DNA of 64,000 nucleotides from Lunularia cruciata. Taxonomy: Eukaryota; Streptophyta; Marchantiopsida; Lunulariales; Lunulariaceae. Of this stretch, positions 43,700-55,681 are shown one piece after another. Location of the stretch: assembly GCA_948567375.1 (NCBI GenBank), contig OX419760.1, forward strand, positions 46,624,001 to 46,688,000, read 5' to 3'. Numbering within the stretch: the stretch's first letter is position 1; the number at the start of each line of letters is the position of its first letter. The notes under the pieces are model-generated. The model saw only the letters and a list, made by a program, of their open reading frames with translations. It was not told the origin of the DNA and did not search any database. Position numbers and translations under genes: made by a program.

Positions 43700-45325
43700 C
43701 TATCGTAGTTGTCTTAGGACTTCTCGCACATGATTCCTGTGTACTACCTCCGTCCTACTATAGATTAAGATATCATCTAAGAACACTACCACGGACTGAT
43801 CCAATAGTCCCTCCAACACCCGATGCCTCTGATCCATGAAGACTACTAGAGCATTAGTGAGTCCGAATGGTCCGAATGGTAGAACTCTCCACTCAAAATG
43901 TCCATACCTTGTGCGAAAGGCAGTCTTTTGCACGTCCTCTCCTTCAATAGGAATTCGCCAATAGCCGCTACAAAGATCCAGCTTGGAAAAGTAGCGTGCT
44001 CCACTTAATTGGTCAAGCTGGTTGTCGATCTGAGGCAAGGGATATGCATTCTTAACAGTTTTCTTATTAAGCCCATGATAATCAATACAGAAACAAAGTC
44101 CTCCATCCTTCTTTGGAACAAATAGTACCGGTGCTCCCCACGGAGAAGTACTATGTCATATGAAATCCTTCTCCAACAACTCTATAAGTGTTATTCGCAA
44201 CTCCTCCAACTCCTTTGGTGAGAGCCGATAGATTGGTCTACTCACTGGAGTACTCCTTGGCAATAACTCAATCTTGAAGGGCATACCTTGATCAGAGGGT
44301 AATCCCTTTGGCAGATCATATGGAAACACATATGCAAACTCCTGAACTATCCGATCAACCATTGATTGATGCGGCACCTGGCCCTCCTCAGATTGTTCTT
44401 GTGCAATCGGCTTGATCCACACCGCGAATACAAACTTATCTTCCTCCAAAGCTTGCTCTATGGCTGTTTCATTAACAAACTTCCCTTCTAGGGACTCATC
44501 TCTCTTCCAAGCTTGCTCCATGGTTGCCTTCTTGGCAAACTTCTCATCTTGGGACTCATCTCCCTTCCAGATTTGCTCTATGGCTACCTTCTCAACAAAC
44601 TTCTCATCTTGGGATTGACTATTTGTAGGTGTCTTACTCAGAGGTGCCAGACAACCTAATCGGAAATTCCTACCTTGGTGTTGTACTTGAATTTGACGTC
44701 GGGTCCAATCGAATTGAACCTTATGACGTTCAAGCCAAGGTAGACCCAAAATGATATCATAGTGTAGAGGTGCCACTACAAACCTCATACACTCCAAATA
44801 CTCCTTCCCAATCTTGAAGGTAACAAGATACAAGGTGCGGAATGCAAAACTTTTTCTACCATCCGCCATCATCAAACTACTTCCAATCATGGGCTTGATA
44901 GGAATACCCAATTCCTTTGCTACTTGTATAGATATGCAATTCTCTGAACTGCCAAAATCAACCAAAATCCTACAACCCCGATTAGATATTGTACCTTGCA
45001 AGTGAAGCAAACTTGCATAGGTCGAGCCTTCAATCCCATTGGGACTAATCAAGCTCCTACTGGGATTCTTTGTTTCCTTGATCATTCTATTCCACAAACT
45101 CCATCTGAGCAACTTGTCGAGGTCGCCCATTCCTAAGTGGACATTCAGCAATGTGATGTCCAACTTGGCAACAATAAAAGCAACCTCCATTTTGTGGTAA
45201 TCTTTCTCTATCTGTTGTGCCAAGTGGTCTTTGTTGGATAGCATCAATCTCCATTGGTATCGGTTCTTCCACTTGTGGTAATGGTAGGTTTTGTGTAGGT
45301 CGAGGTCGAGACCAAGTTGTCGCAA
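43700..45325 (-). pseudogene. Chromovirus protease and RT
   Basis: A 389-residue frame (44156-45325) holds the protease with LVDFGSSENCIS, where DSG has become DFG, and DIILGLPWLERHKV. It then has three acidic repeats of about 20 residues (DEKF..K..IEQ..K.DE, about 44440-44615) and the start of RT. A TGA at 44156-44158 stands where an Arg CGA is likely (before HSTSPWGAP), a C-to-T change at CpG. The RT core continues at 43700-44038 with [13 protein letters not shown] (a small duplication of PFG) and FLDDILIYS. It is inactive. Confidence 0.88.
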
Positions 45326-45960
45326 CTAAGGAATCAAAATGCTCAGCCAATTGCATGGCTTCTTCTACGTTCTGTGGCTCTCGCATGGTCACCTCCAATC
45401 TGGTTTGTGACTTCAATCCTCGCACAAATTGATCCAGAACTTCACCTTCTTGGATATCTGGAACTTGCATGATGATATTCTGAAATTGTGTGATGTAGCT
45501 TCTCACGGAGCCAATCTGCCTCAACTCCGCCAATTTATCTCGTGCAGCTCGGGTGGCATTTATAGTCTGAAATCAACCAAGTATTGCATCCTTGAATTCT
45601 GCCCATGTCAAAATTGGTGTAACAACTTGTCGTTTAGCTCTTTCTACTTGGAATCGCCACCAAAGTTTTGCCACACCATCAAATTGGCTAGAAGCCAAGA
45701 GAATTTGTTTCCGCTCGTCTTAAAGATTGGTGGCTTCAAAGTAACGTTCACAATCAAACACAAAATTCTCCACTATGCTTGGAAGATTCTTGCCTTCAAA
45801 CACCTTGGGTTTCAAAAATCAAATGTGATCTTCTCCATCTCTAATTGGCGCTCTGTCTATCTGTTCTCATCGTTGCTGGTGTCGTTCATCCAACAATCGA
45901 GTAAGATGCTCGATTTGTTGTTGCATTGCAAGGATAACACCCGGTATTGCCGCCATTGCT
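45087..45960 (-). pseudogene. Chromovirus gag
   Basis: The C-terminal frame 45087-45533 has QFVRGLKSQTRLEVTMREP and one CCHC knuckle (CFYCCQVGHHIAEC). The upstream capsid part (to about 45960: KVFEGKNLPSIVENFVFDCE, FDGVAKLWWRF) is in frame with stops. Confidence 0.85.
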
Positions 45961-46210
45961 AATACTCTATTCCACTACCCTCAATTTATCTAGTTGATTA
46001 ACACATAGATACAACACGTCCACCGTTCTCCATAAGTTACAATTGGAAGTATCAAGGGTTCCTCTGACACGGTGATCATATGTAGAAAATCCTGCCCGAA
46101 GCGTGAGGTGATGAATTGTGTGAAACGATGCTTTGGTAATATCTGGACATGAAAGTCCCAATGGTTTGGCGGAAGTGGATTTGGTGGTCCATAAATTCCA
46201 TCCATCCCAT

Positions 46211-46226
46211 TCCTGCTCTAATACCA
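46211..46226 (-). promoter_or_regulatory. Primer-binding site, initiator Met tRNA type
   Basis: TGGTATTAGAGCAGGA in element sense has one mismatch to the plant initiator-tRNA-Met site TGGTATCAGAGC. It sits one base inside the 5' LTR. Confidence 0.85.
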
Positions 46227-46227
46227 A

Positions 46228-46626
46228 TGTAAAAGATCGAAACCAAGGAGAGAAATAGGAGAATGGAAACTCACATTGGGACACTTGAATGAGGGAAAAC
46301 TCCAAATGCCTAGCATGAGCTTTGGCCTTGGTATTTATAGGTAGCATACAAGACTCTTGAAGCTTCTCAAGAAGCTTCCTTTAGCCGCTTTCTTGGAGTG
46401 CAAGCCAAGTTAACTAGGAAGCTTCTCAAGAAGCTTCCTTTTAGAAGCCGCCTACTTGGTGTGCAAGCTAAGCTAGTTAGAAGCTACCTACTTAGGGCAC
46501 AAGTTAACTAGTTGGGAAGCTTCCCAAGAAGCTTCTTAGATGCTTCTAGAATATTCTAGGCTATTTTGTCTTATTCTCTACTTCGTAAACCCGACTAACT
46601 TCGTCTCTAAACTCCATATTGTTACA
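46228..46626 (-). repeat. 5' LTR of chromovirus
   Basis: 399 bp, a partner of 41022-41444 with a deletion in the GAAGCTTCTAG repeat region. It keeps TTCTAGAATATTCTAG and the TATA box. Confidence 0.92.
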
Positions 46627-48404
46627 ATCTTGGAGTCAGCTGTTGGTACACATCAAGGAGATCCTTTGGGGGGACCATTATTTGCCATGGCTTGCTTTAG
46701 AGCTCTCCTATCTATTACTTTGGCCATGCCAGGTTGTGTATTTCCCTCCTTGGCAGATGATACACACATTGTAGGCCTTGTAGATCAGATTAGGCAAGTC
46801 TTTGACTACTTGACTATTGAGCTACATCTAGTAGGCTTGAAAGTCAAGGTGTCAAAGTTTAGGGCATGGTCCCCTTTAGATATCCCTCCCCACATTGAGC
46901 TTCTAAATGTGTATATCACATCCACATATGGACTTTGTGTTCTTGGAGTGCTAGTAGGATGGGAGGATTTTGTCACACGCTTCTTAGACACTGCCCTTGT
47001 AAAGGATGTTCTCCATGTGGATGACCTTCCATTACTAGGAGATCCACATGTGACACTTGGTATACTCTCTTCTAGTATTGCTTGTTGTCCATCCTACCTC
47101 ATCCGTATAGTTCCTCCCTCACCGTCCTTCCTATCACATCTGAGAGCATTTGATAGGAGGATTATAGGAGTCTTTGGTGATATTATTTGACCATGGATAT
47201 TTGAGTGTGTGACATGGGATTTGGCACATAGACAGACAACTTTGCAGATCTCATGTAGTGGGGTTGGCTTGCTATCTATTAAGGAGATGACACCTATAGT
47301 GTTTTTGGGTAGTTGGGTTCTCTCAGCAACCCTACTTTCCTCTTGTTTTGTGGTTGCTGATAGGCCAATTTTGGAGACTTACATGACAAAGGTGGGGAGG
47401 ATCCTTTTCTCTCAAGATGTTATTGCGGCAGATAAGAGATAGTCTATCCCCACATGCACAAGAGGTTTTTCCACCTTTTGCTTCATTGTCATCAGATTGG
47501 ACTAGAGGTTTATAGTCTTTCTTGATGGAGCGAAGGTGTGAGCATATGCTACATTCTCTCTTAGACGACTTGTCCATTCCTCAGGCTACTAGAGCACATC
47601 TTTGCTCTTGCTCCGGCAAGGGTGCAAGTTCTTGGATCCTAGTTCAACCGTGCATTAAGGCATTCCAACTCGCACCAACTACTTTCTCTACAACGATGAG
47701 GTTTTGCCTAGGTTTGGTCTAACCATCTATGTCTTCATTATTCACTTGTGAGTGTGGTTCTACACTAGATGCAGCAGCAGTCCACATGACATGGTGCCCT
47801 TCTGGAGGACAAAGGATAGGTACCCATGATGCCATTAGGGACATTGTGTTTGCTATGGCATGAGAGAGTGGATACTTGGCTTGGATGGAGCGTTTGTATC
47901 CTTTGCAGACAACACGTGTTAGGGTAGACTTATACTTGGTCCGAGATGATCAGGTGACTGTAGCAAATGTTGTGGTTAGGAACCCTATGCAAGATACAAT
48001 TTTGGAGGGAATGATTACCCATCCCCCTCGATGGGCGGTGAGTGCAACAGCAGGTCGCAAGGTCTCCAAGTATAGATGCATGCAACGAGGTCACCTCTTT
48101 GTTCCTCTAGCCTTGGAGTTATATGGAGCAATGGACGTGGCGTTTGACACATTTGTCAAGGAGTGCACAAGAGCTTATCATATTAGGCACCAGGGGTACC
48201 ACTCTCGCTCTCATACTTTGGAGTATATTTTAGACAGCATGTGTCCATTGCTCTACAAAAGGCAGTGGCTAGTGCAATCCATAGGAGAGCAATCACATTA
48301 GCTGATGTTTCTTTGGATGCTTGAGTTGTGTGTAGATTGTACAACTTGCATAGTTTGGATATCTAAGGTTTGGTAGGGCAGATTTCTCATGTAGAATCTA
48401 TTGG
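46627..48404 (+). pseudogene. Zinc-finger non-LTR retroelement, RT core and C-terminal domain
   Basis: It resumes at ILESAVGTHQGDPLGGPLFA (46627 on) with the RT active-site block SLADDTHIVG (ADD), YLTIELHLVGLKVKVSK and a thumb-like region to 47190. The C-terminal part at 47876-48301 contains RVRVDLYLVRDDQVTVANVV, similar to the C-terminal PD-(D/E)XK-like domain of related elements, then FVPLALELYGAMDVAFDTFV. It ends at a TAG in GGGGCTTAG (about 48404). There are frameshifts at several places. The same C-terminal piece recurs at 53.2 and 61.6 kb. Confidence 0.8.
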
Positions 48405-48520
48405 GGCTTAGCCACATTTTACCTTTTTTGTCTCTCCCTTGTACGGCTTGATGGGGTCTTCCCATCCTTCATTTTTTCTACACGGTCACCTTTTTTCACT
48501 AAATTAGCAAACATGTGTGA
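48405..48520 (+). repeat. 3' tail of the non-LTR element
   Basis: The tail consensus is roughly TTTGTCTCTCCCTTGTACGG followed by CTTGATGGGGTCTTCCCATC and CTTCATTTTTTCTACGCGGTCACC with T-rich ends (quoted in pieces of at most 20 bases: CTTCATTTTTTCTACGCGGT). Short tail-only copies are scattered through 28-58 kb. Confidence 0.75.
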
Positions 48521-49017
48521 ATAAAAGGAAGGATTGCTAAATAGACTCCCTCTTTGTTAAAACTACCTATTTATGTATCCCAAACTCCCACCATTGGCTA
48601 TCATATAGCAAGCCAATGCTCACATGCGTTAACTACTAGACCATGTTATCAGAATGTAAATGTATGGGAGTGGGCTGGAGAATGAAAAGAGGGGTAGATT
48701 TAACAATTCCCATAAAAGGACAATAGAGCAAGAATTCTTAACAAAATACTCAATTGCATACCAAGGAAATATACATAGAGAGTAAGCAAGCTGCAGAATG
48801 GACCCTTAGTACAAATCATGAAGTAAAATGGACTCACACAAGGACAAATGAAAGTATTAGAACGGATTAACCCTAGGACCCATGTAGTCTTATGGACCAC
48901 CAATACCCAAGAATGAGATAATGCTTGTGTGAGTGAGTGGTAACATATTTAGTATATCATTGGTATTCAGAATCAAAAAGTTCACAAAATGGTTATTTGG
49001 AACTGAATATACTATTA
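48521..49017. other. No supported gene
   Basis: Non-coding, unassigned sequence between two copies of the non-LTR tail. Confidence 0.3.
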
Positions 49018-49252
49018 TGATAATAATCACACTAGGTTATGTTTCTTTGGATGCTCCAGTTGTTTGTAGACCATATGACTTGCATAACTTGGAGATCCTA
49101 GGTGCACAAATAGCTTAGGTGAAGTAGAGCAGATTTCTCATATAGACTCAAATGGGGCCTCATTTTATCTTCTTTGTCTATCCCTTGTAAGGCTTGATGT
49201 GGTCTTCCCATCCTTTGTGTTCTCTATGTGGTCACCGTTGTCCTAATATTAT
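49018..49252 (+). repeat. 5'-truncated non-LTR copy (C-terminal end plus tail)
   Basis: VSLDAPVVCRPYDLHNLEIL matches the last coding part of the element, followed by the tail. It is inserted in the copia protease region; the break lies at about 49252. Confidence 0.75.
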
Positions 49253-49261
49253 GATATATTA

Positions 49262-50030
49262 TGAGAGGTCATGTGATCTCTACACCAGGAATCCATGAAC
49301 CACTCTTGGCTATCAATGCAACATCTATGCGAGTTATCAATAATAGATGATATATAGAATAGTAGGTTTCTTACTTCTTTACATTTGTTCAAGTAATTTA
49401 CCCATCAAATATTGGCTTGCTTCCTAAAACAAGTCCTTTCATAATGTGTCTTTGATTTACAATAATTGCAAAAATTATCTGTGTTCTAAATGTATCTTGT
49501 GACCTATTAACCTTTTCTAGTTGCACCTCTACGTAAAGAACCTTCATGTCCTTTACCTTTGTCTTTGCCTCAACTTCTCTTTGAAGATAATACTTGATCT
49601 TGAGCTGTCAGACAATTGCTGAGTGGATGCGAGGCAAGTTGAAGATGAACTGATCCACAATTATACCCGGTACGAGGTTAGAACATTAAATGATGTGCAT
49701 ATAGCATAATCGAGTCTGAAGTTAAGTATAAAACCCATGATTAAGAGATTCTATGACTCATTGACGATCAAATTTTCCAAATTACTACGCAATAGAGAGA
49801 ATATGATAAGAGTGTTGACCCTGATTTTTCAAACCTAACAAGAATAAAAAATTCACTTCTCAATTCCGTATACATAATTAATGTGGTGGCAATGAATGTA
49901 GCTCTTCTCAAGTGACGATAAACTTCCATAAGGAGTAAACAACCTTTCAATTTGATCAACGGAAACATTACTACTATGATGAACGGTCCCTTGTTATTAT
50001 CTATTAACTGCAAATGGAGTCTCCACGAAA
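49262..50030 (-). pseudogene. Ty1/copia gag and protease remnant
   Basis: Minus strand: a gag C-terminal region with the knuckle FCNYCKSKTHYERTCFRK (C-x2-C-x4-H-x4-C, about 49430-49485), then a protease start WFMDSWCRDHMTSHNIS (DSG mutated to DSW, about 49262-49315). The phase changes and stops show a dead copy. It is probably the 5' half of the element whose integrase-RT part lies at 37.64-38.93 kb. Confidence 0.7.
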
Positions 50031-50230
50031 GTGAAACAATTTAGTTAGTCATGTTTCAGAGTTCTATTTTTCATTCTTGAAGTGCAAAATTAAATGGAAT
50101 ATTTTATTGAAAATTGATAATAATTTTCATTTTGATTATTAAACACAAAGAACACTAAAAGATACTCAGCGTTTTTGGCTGACTTCCTTTTATTTCATAT
50201 CTAGTCATGTGAAATAGAAATGGATTATCT

Positions 50231-50310
50231 GTATGCTAGTATGCAAGTTCTAAAATAATAGAATACCTGTGTATGCTAGTATGCAAGTTCTAAAATAATA
50301 GAATGCCTGG
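50231..50310 (+). repeat. 40-bp tandem duplication
   Basis: GTATGCTAGTATGCAAGTTC plus TAAAATAATAGAATACCTGT is repeated twice with one change. Confidence 0.9.
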
Positions 50311-51214
50311 TCATGCTGGCTGGCCTTACCCCTCCATAATATTGTTCTCATGTCCCTTCCTGCTAAGCTTTCTTGACTATGCTGCTAGCATCATGATGGG
50401 ATGAAACTCCTTTTCTGAAAAGTAAGACCTATATATAAACACTGTGTGTTCTAACACTAGCGTAGCCCGATGAGGTGTTATGTACAAACCCTTACTTCTA
50501 TAGTATACAATATTAGCCATACTAATCTCAACTCCATATCTCACATGTACTACCATCTGAAATGCAATTTCAAGATATTTTAGACTAACAGATGTTCCAG
50601 GAAGATATCAAACTAAACTCGAATATGGTGATTATCAACATAGTAAGTGAGAACTCATTGATGCCAAGAGAAAAGATCACAGCAAAAGTAAAGTGCCTTG
50701 GTCTTCCATCTAGAAACCACATTGTGTATATCTAGCACTAAAAAGTATTGCTGCACGAGGTTCTTTGCAGAGGAGAGGGCATATCTCTCCGACCATGATC
50801 ACATCTTATTGCCAACAATGTGTATCAGTCATTTTGTAACGTGATCAGGTGCAAGGTCTTCATTGCCACGCCACTGCATTAGAGACATCGAGCATGGCTA
50901 ATGTCCCCCCTCTCCACTTACCATATATACCATTGGAGTATCATATGTACCATACATTTAAGGAGTAGATCTTTCCTCCTTGGGTTTCTTTGCAACTTGT
51001 TATTGGAGTGCTTTTTTCCTTGGGTTCCTTTGACCCTTGCTGGTATTTGTCTCTAATGTTTGTCGTGTCCGACTATTGGGCCTTGTGCCTCTCTTTCTTT
51101 ATGACCCTGTTTGTGCCTTGTATTCCTAACCTTTTCTTTCGAGCTTTTCGTACGTGTAAGACGATTGCTCCTGTCAAACTATCGAAGGGTTCTTGACTTT
51201 GTGGCACCTGTGGT
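50311..51214. other. No supported gene
   Basis: Unassigned non-coding sequence. I see no motif worth naming. Confidence 0.3.
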
Positions 51215-51335
51215 ACTACTGCTTTTGTTGTTGTTCCTTATTTTCAGAATGTTCCATTTTACCTCTTTTGTCTCATCCTTGTACGAGTTGTTGATGGGGT
51301 CTTTCCCTGCATCGTGTTTTATACGCGGTCGCCGT
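51215..51335 (+). repeat. Diverged non-LTR tail copy
   Basis: TTTGTCTCATCCTTGTACGA and the following TGATGGGGTCTTTCCC and ACGCGGTCGCC match the tail consensus. Confidence 0.6.
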
Positions 51336-51679
51336 TTTCCTCTTCAGAATGTCAAATATCCCCTGCCCGAAAGATCCAAGCAATTTGTAGGTCCTTTTCT
51401 TCCGAACGTCAAACAGATCCTCCCCAAAAGAACCAAGCATTCGTATAGAGTTGGTACTTTCATCGGTTTGACACACAGTACGTTGATCTGTAGCTGGTAC
51501 CGCGGCGTACCGGTATGCATTTCCCACCTGGCAGACCCCCGGTCGACATCATTTTTCTTCTGGTCGAAGAAAAGAGTACTTATGACACCTGGGCACAGCC
51601 CCTAGGTGATGAGCCTTGGTCTAGAGGAGCCGACCCACCTCTCGGCGGCAGGGTTGAATTCCTGTCATTGCCAAGAGTA

Positions 51680-52020
51680 TACCCTTTCCTTGGGGCTTAG
51701 CCCCATGTTACCTTTTATGTTATTTTTTTTGTCTTTCCCTTGTACGGTTTGATGGGTCTTCTCATCCTTCATTTTTCTTACGCGGTCATCTTTTTTCCTT
51801 GAGAAACGTGTTCATAATCGATGGCGTCCTCGAATTCGTCATCAGTCAGTTGTGCTTGGGGCTTAGCCACATGTTACCTTTTATGTTACTTTTTTTGTCT
51901 CTCCCTTGCACGGCTTGATGGGTCTTTTCATCCTTCATTTTTCTTACGCGATCGCCTTTTTTCCTTGAGAAACGCGTTCATAATCGATGGCGTCGTCGAA
52001 TTCGTCATCAGTCAGTTGGA
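51680..52020 (+). repeat. Tandem pair of tail copies, each followed by the same unique segment
   Basis: Two units of about 165 bp: tail (51690-51795 and 51857-51962) followed by CGTTCATAATCGATGGCGTC and GAATTCGTCATCAGTCAGTTG-type sequence (51805-51850 and 51972-52018). The second unit continues into a short open frame (MASSNSSSVSWKHNEPIWQL) that stops soon after. The duplication of non-tail sequence suggests a long target duplication or unequal recombination. Confidence 0.75.
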
Positions 52021-52124
52021 AGCACAACGAACCAATTTGGCAATTGGTCGTTGCCTAAGAAGCCATAGATGGAGAGCGAGGGTTGCCCGGAACTTCCCGA
52101 GGTGTATGTGAATCTCGAAACCAA

Positions 52125-52560
52125 CACATATGCGAAAACATTATTCAGAAGTAAAGGCTACATTACGCAGCATGTCCACGTACGAGGCAGGTTCCCTTCG
52201 CACCAACGGCGAAGACTTTCTGTGTTGGCTACTGAATAACATTGAGTTGAATGAAGGGACTTTGATGGTTCGTTATTAGAAACCGCTGCAGGACAAATAA
52301 TAAATAAAACTCTTTATGTATAAGAGATTCTAACGTGTTCCACAATTTCAGGTGTCTTTCGGAAGTAACAGGCTAAATTACGTACCCTGTGCACATACGA
52401 GGCAGGTTCACCTCGTTCCAAGTCCAAAAACTTTCTGTGTTGGCTATGGATGTACATTCAGTTAAATGAAGGGATTTTGATGGATTCGCTACAAGAAATT
52501 TCTATGCGAGAAATGAAACTCTTTCGGTGTAAGAGAATCTATTGTGTTCCACAATTTCAG
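52125..52560 (+). repeat. Direct repeat of about 214 bp, two copies
   Basis: Both copies contain TACGAGGCAGGTTC, AACTTTCTGTGTTGGCTA (first copy GACTTTCTG...) and GTTCCACAATTTCAG. Frames across it (EDFLCWLLNNIELNEGTLM) look like an old coding piece but are broken. Confidence 0.7.
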
Positions 52561-52640
52561 ATTTTATTCAGAAAGTCCGATAAGTTGAACGATTTCATTC
52601 AGAAAGTCCGATTACCATTTCATGCAGCCTTCCTTCTGTG

Positions 52641-53206
52641 ACCCAGGTTGAAACCTTTCCGGGATATATATTGCGAGACTTTTAAAAGATATGATAACGA
52701 ACAAAGCAGGAAAGACAAACTTGAAGCATGATTGACCAAATTCAAGTATTGTAATTCAATCCAAAATATAGAAGTAATATAAAAATTCCTTATATATGAA
52801 ACGACTTAAAAATCTACATCGGGCTCAAGGATCAATGTGGATTTATGTTAAAAGTACATGATCGCGGAACGATCGATTCGAAAAGTCAATTGTAAATTTG
52901 ATTTGGGTAAATTTGTTTATGTAAGTAGTGTGTATTACACTGATTATTTTTAAAATTTATTATTTTCAAAGAAAATGTCCTCAGCCAGGATTAATATTAT
53001 AAATTTACCCTAAATATTTTAATATTTAAAAAATAACTCTGGTATTTATCAAGCTTTGATATTGGTTTGATATGTTGATTTGGAATATTGGATTGGGAGA
53101 ATACAAGCTATGCCTCTCTATGGGATTCCACTGATTATACCGGTAGGTAGAGCTCAAGGCAAGAGTTGTTATGGTCTTTCCTTGCATTTCCAAGCAATTT
53201 ACATGG
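52641..53206. other. A+T-rich sequence without supported gene
   Basis: Nothing recognisable apart from unassigned A+T-rich DNA. Confidence 0.3.
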
Positions 53207-53905
53207 TGTGCTTTTGGAGGACATAGGATAACTACCCATGATGCTATTAGGGACATAGTGTTTGCTATAGCCCGAGAGAGTGGATACTTGGTTTGGAGAG
53301 AGTGTTAGTATGCTTTGCAAACAACACATATCATAGCAGATTTATATTTGGTCCGAGACAGTAGCAAATGTCTGTTGATAAAAGCGGATGTCATGGTTAC
53401 AAACCCTACACGGGATACAGTTTCAGAGGGAGTGATTATCCATCCCCTGGAGGGATGGCGAATACAGTAGCAGGTTGCAAAGTCTCCAAGTATAAGGGCA
53501 TGCAGCAAGGTCATCTCCTTGTTCCTCTAGCCTTGGAGTTATATGGAGCGATGAACATGGCATTCGACACTTTTGTCAAGGAGTGCATGAGAGCTTATCA
53601 CGTTAGGCGCTAAGGGGTATCACTCTCACTCTCAAACTTTGTAGCATATTTAAGACAGCATGTGTCCATTGCTCTACAGAAGCAGTAGCTAGTGCAATCC
53701 ATAGGAGAACAATCACACTAGGTGATGCTTCTTTCGGATATTCCAGTTGTTTGTAGAGCATAAGACTTGCATAGCTTGGATAACTTAGGTGCAATAGTGT
53801 AGATTTCTCACATAGACTCTATTGGGACTTAGTCCCATTTTACATTTTTTGTCTCTCCCTTGTGTGGCTTGATGTGATCTTCCCCATCCTTTTTGTTTTC
53901 TTTGC
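53207..53905 (+). pseudogene. 5'-truncated non-LTR copy, C-terminal domain and tail
   Basis: It matches 47790-48500: SKYKGMQQGHLLVPLALELY then GAMNMAFDTFVKECMRAYHV, then the tail. Stops and frameshifts are present throughout. Confidence 0.8.
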
Positions 53906-55439
53906 AAGACGCCTGTTTATTTCAGAGCAAACCATAATAAACTTTCTTTATCTGTAAAATTCACCTCTACTTTCACTTCAACTGTAGTTATTAGTTATTG
54001 TAGTTTTTGGTAACAATGATTGAGTAGATGAAATGCAAACGGACGCAAAGTCAACAAATTGTAACTACATTGTACGATGAAAGCGTCTGTTTAATGTAGT
54101 TCTGCTTTGAAATGCTTTCCACCCCATACTGTAACCACTTGCGCAGAGAACCCTTTGACGAATCAGCAATTGACTGGAACCCAAGGAGACACGCGCTTGT
54201 ATTTCAGAACTTCGAGGCAGATCCCATATTGAGCATCATAATTTATGACCCCCTTATTTTCCAGTTCTCTTCTTTTCCAAAATTTAAAGAGAGATAGATG
54301 GAATTGGAATAGACAAAACAGACCACCAAGTTCAATGGAAACAGTTCCACCCCCTTAGCAAGGATTGCTGATGTATATATCAGATTCTAGAAATTTTTGT
54401 AATCTCACATGCAAAGAGTCTTTCCACTCTCAGTATCACCTTTGGAATCCCAAAAATAGCCACGGCCAGCAGTTTCCTGACCCAGCTTTTTGAATCAACA
54501 TCAAGGTTATTTTTGTTAATATTAAAATTTTCATGGTAGATGTATAATATCAATATTTATTGTTCTGACATTTCCTCTTATTTATTTCTTCTTTTTAATA
54601 GATATTGACATATTATAACACTAATTGGAAATCTAGGCTAATAAGAAATACTATAACTGTTGTGAACTTACGTGTTTAAATTCTTTTCCAAATGCATGAA
54701 TAAAATAAAAATTGAAGTATAAGTCAATTAGAAAGTGAAGATTTCACGAAATAATGGATTTAAGTTCCCAATTTGAAATCATGTATCGATTTGTGAAGGC
54801 AATACGTTAGGAAATTAACACTCCTTGAACAAAAGGTATTTTTTGAAATTGAATAATATATTTTATAAACCTTCCAAAAATATTCCAATATTCTTAGAAT
54901 TGTTTTTAAAGAATTTATTGTATTTTTGGTACAAGCAAAAATATATTTTAAAAGAACATAAACTCGAATGTCTACCTTCATACTTATTTAAATCTAAAGT
55001 TCTTTCCAAGCCTCTAACACACTACATTATGTATACACACAAATTAAATGTTGACACTAAGGGTATAGATCAAGTTGCTGCACATACCCGGTAGTTTTAG
55101 ATGTGATCAGAGAACATCAATTAACCATCAAAGAGCTAGCTTAGATGAGTGCATTTTGATTGCATATCATGTGATATCAACGATTATAACTCATTTTGTA
55201 GTCCGGATGCAAGAGTCCTGATTTATACTCTAGAAGAAATAAAATTCTGTAACCGATTAATACTCTAATCAGTGAGTATTAATACAAATTTCATTTTGTT
55301 TAGAGTGTTAATTAGGACTGATTAATACTCGGTATTCGGTAGCTGAGTAAAAATGGTTCATGTACTGTTTTTAGGTTAGGTAAGTGACGTAGTCATTTAG
55401 AAAAATAAATAGCTATTCACAAGGTTAACAACTACTCAA
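53906..55439. other. A+T-rich sequence without supported gene
   Basis: Only short chance frames are seen. Confidence 0.3.
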
Positions 55440-55535
55440 TTGTATTGCACCATTTTACCCCTTGTCTTTTCCTTGTACGAGTTGATGGGGTCTTTTCATC
55501 CTTCTTGTTTTCACACGCACGGTAGCGTTTTTCCT
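55440..55535 (+). repeat. Diverged non-LTR tail copy
   Basis: CTTGTACGAGTTGATGGGGT and TTTTCATCCTTCTTGTTTTC match the tail. Confidence 0.6.
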
Positions 55536-55681
55536 CGGTGTTATTTTGATGGAGAACGACGATGTTTAAAAAGTTACAATTCTGATATTTATGCACGTGT
55601 CATCGGCTTAGGCGTCAGCTTAGAGAACCCTAAGCCCGACGACATAAAGTCTCCAGATTAGATAAGAGTGCATCGAACTCT

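Larger units (their letters stand above)
41022..46626 (-). mobile_element. Dead Ty3/gypsy chromovirus nested in the non-LTR element
   Basis: This minus-strand insertion of 5.6 kb has LTRs at both ends, an initiator-Met primer site (46211-46226), a polypurine tract, and gag, protease, RT, RNase H, integrase and a chromodomain remnant, all damaged. The target duplication is ATCTT. LTRs differ by small indels and substitutions, so it is older than the methyltransferase element. Confidence 0.92.

Noticed and set aside
45429-45962. Plus-strand 177-codon frame
   Set aside because: Antisense shadow of the chromovirus gag.
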